Source: Methylosinus sporium (GTDB taxonomy: Bacteria; Pseudomonadota; Alphaproteobacteria; Rhizobiales; Beijerinckiaceae). From it: a stretch of 64,000 nt of DNA. Below, in pieces: positions 63,251 to 64,000 of this stretch. Positions within the stretch are counted from its first letter, which is position 1. Every line of letters begins with the position of its first letter. The notes beneath the pieces were generated by a model. It saw nothing but the letters and a program-made list of their open reading frames with translations, was not told the DNA's origin and did not search any database. The position numbers and the translations under genes were made by a program. The stretch is taken from the NCBI RefSeq assembly GCF_003113265.1, contig NZ_PUIV01000001.1, positions 372,001 through 436,000 on the forward strand, given 5' to 3'.

Positions 63251-64000
63251 CTATTTCGTGGCGGCCGGCGCGGCGGGCGCGGGCTTTTGCGCGGCCGCTG
63301 TGGCCGCCGCCAGCAGTGCGTCGAGCTTGTCGTCGACGAGGCCGGCCGCCTTGGCGCGGCTGTTCCACAGCATGGCCTCGGAATGATTTTTCTCGACTCC
63401 GAGTCCTTCCGCCAGCAAGCGCGCCAGCCGATTTTGTGCGACGATATTGCCGGCCGTGGCCGCCCGCCGCAGCAGCTTTACCGCATCGGCGCGGTCGCGC
63501 GTGACGCCGACGCCGTTGAACTCCATGATCGCGAATTCCACCATGGCGGCGGTGTGGCCGGCCTCGGAGGCCTTGCGCAGCCAATTGGCCGCCTCGGCGG
63601 GATCGGCGGCGGCCCCGCGGCCGGTCTTATAGAGCAGCGCCAGCGCATAGGCGGCGTCGGAATTGTCGAGCTGCGCCGCGCGCCGGAAATAGCCGATGGC
63701 GCGCGCAAAATCGGGCTCCTTGCCGTCGTTCTCGAGCGAGGCCTCGCCGAGCAGCTCGAGCGCCGCCGGATGGTCCTGCGCTTTCTCGAGATAGGCGCGG
63801 GCGAGCGCGTGGTCCTTGGCGATGTCGCGGCCGGTGAGCGCCGCCGCGCCGAAGAAATAGGCCGCGTCCCTGCCGCCGGCGTCGGCGGCGCGGCGAAACC
63901 ATTGCATCGCCTGCGCCCGGTCGCGCGCCACGCCTTGCCCATCGAGATAGAGCCGGCCGATCAAGGTCAGAGCGGCGGCGTCCTTGGGATTTGCGGCGAG
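63251..64000 (-). CDS. Sel1/TPR-repeat protein (5' end outside window)
   Basis: At least 249 residues; the frame is open to the edge (…LAANPKDAAAL before an internal TTG at 63964), so the N-terminus is beyond the window. Sel1-like repeats are visible: AMQWFRRAADAGGRDAAYFFG, AIGYFRRAAQLDNSDAAYALALLYKTGRGAA (in parts), AANWLRKASEAGHTAAM and AVKLLRRAATAGNIVAQ. The tail is Ala/Pro-rich. Sel1 repeats mediate protein contacts, often in exopolysaccharide or envelope regulation. Upstream partner of the alpha/beta hydrolase gene. Confidence 0.85.
   Translation of the reverse strand, partial: LAANPKDAAALTLIGRLYLDGQGVARDRAQAMQWFRRAADAGGRDAAYFFGAAALTGRDIAKDHALARAYLEKAQDHPAALELLGEASLENDGKEPDFARAIGYFRRAAQLDNSDAAYALALLYKTGRGAAADPAEAANWLRKASEAGHTAAMVEFAIMEFNGVGVTRDRADAVKLLRRAATAGNIVAQNRLARLLAEGLGVEKNHSEAMLWNSRAKAAGLVDDKLDALLAAATAAAQKPAPAAPAATK

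Noticed and set aside
1-64000. CRISPR arrays, rRNA and insertion sequences
   Set aside because: No regularly spaced repeats, no rRNA-like sequence and no transposase gene were seen; the only mobile-looking items are the small palindromic elements and the DUF559 cassette.

Overview
The window looks like chromosome of a high-GC alphaproteobacterial methylotroph, most likely a type II methanotroph of the Methylosinus/Methylocystis kind. The main evidence is a nearly complete serine-cycle cluster (about 40.2-53.9 kb): ftfL, sgaA, hprA, mtdA, fchA, mtkA, mtkB, ppc, mclA and gckA, all on the + strand. Supporting evidence is the alphaproteobacterial ChvI/ChvG-HprK-EIIA-HPr block, bL32, purS/purQ and the rhizobial style of the intergenic palindromes. 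No methane or methanol oxidation gene is present, so methanotrophy itself is inferred. No rRNA, tRNA or CRISPR array was seen.

Layout. 0-5 kb: mltG (cut by the left edge), yicC (flanked by two related palindromes), gmk, a small lipoprotein, then an EfeO-like cupredoxin with an FTR1 iron permease. 5-15 kb: class II DAHP synthase, two tandem acyltransferase-3 genes, a ZntB/CorA-type transporter, purQ/purS, and a 949-residue fusion of acyl carrier, AMP-ligase and PlsC domains. 15-25 kb: the PTS-type regulatory block with ChvG/ChvI, glpD, an RhlE-type helicase, a TerB-like protein, an SDR and rpmF. 24.7-31.3 kb: a DUF4214-methyltransferase, a LuxR solo followed by a lux-box-like site and an autotransporter, Hsp20, and a GT21-type glycosyltransferase. 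31.5-39.5 kb: gltX, an AT-richer AIPR-type gene, a TrpF-like protein, a MarR regulator with a Cys/His tail and a self-overlapping operator, a small thioredoxin-fold protein, MOSC, an eroded FAD-oxidoreductase start, a DUF4214-glycosyltransferase and msrB.

40.2-53.9 kb is the serine cycle. FtfL, FchA and MtdA move formate-level C1 units to methylene-H4F. SgaA, HprA and GckA carry serine-derived carbon through hydroxypyruvate to 2-phosphoglycerate. Ppc, MtkAB and MclA carry C4 carbon from PEP carboxylation to malyl-CoA and cleave it to acetyl-CoA and glyoxylate. The cluster is punctuated by hairpins and by a 140-nt element with perfect 34-bp inverted ends. Between mclA and gckA sits a frameshifted DUF559 gene between inverted copies of a palindromic repeat.

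53.9-58.5 kb is a zinc block: a near-consensus Zur box, an unlisted 57-residue membrane protein, znuC-znuB-znuA, a DUF3617 protein and a COG0523 GTPase with a His-rich loop. The window ends with a malic enzyme fused to a phosphotransacetylase-like domain, ugd, an alpha/beta hydrolase and a Sel1-repeat protein cut by the right edge.

Most notable candidates: the LuxR solo/lux-box/autotransporter unit, the MarR-redox unit with a predicted leaderless transcript, the Zur-controlled operon with its small protein, the DUF559 cassette between inverted repeats, and the isolated AIPR gene.
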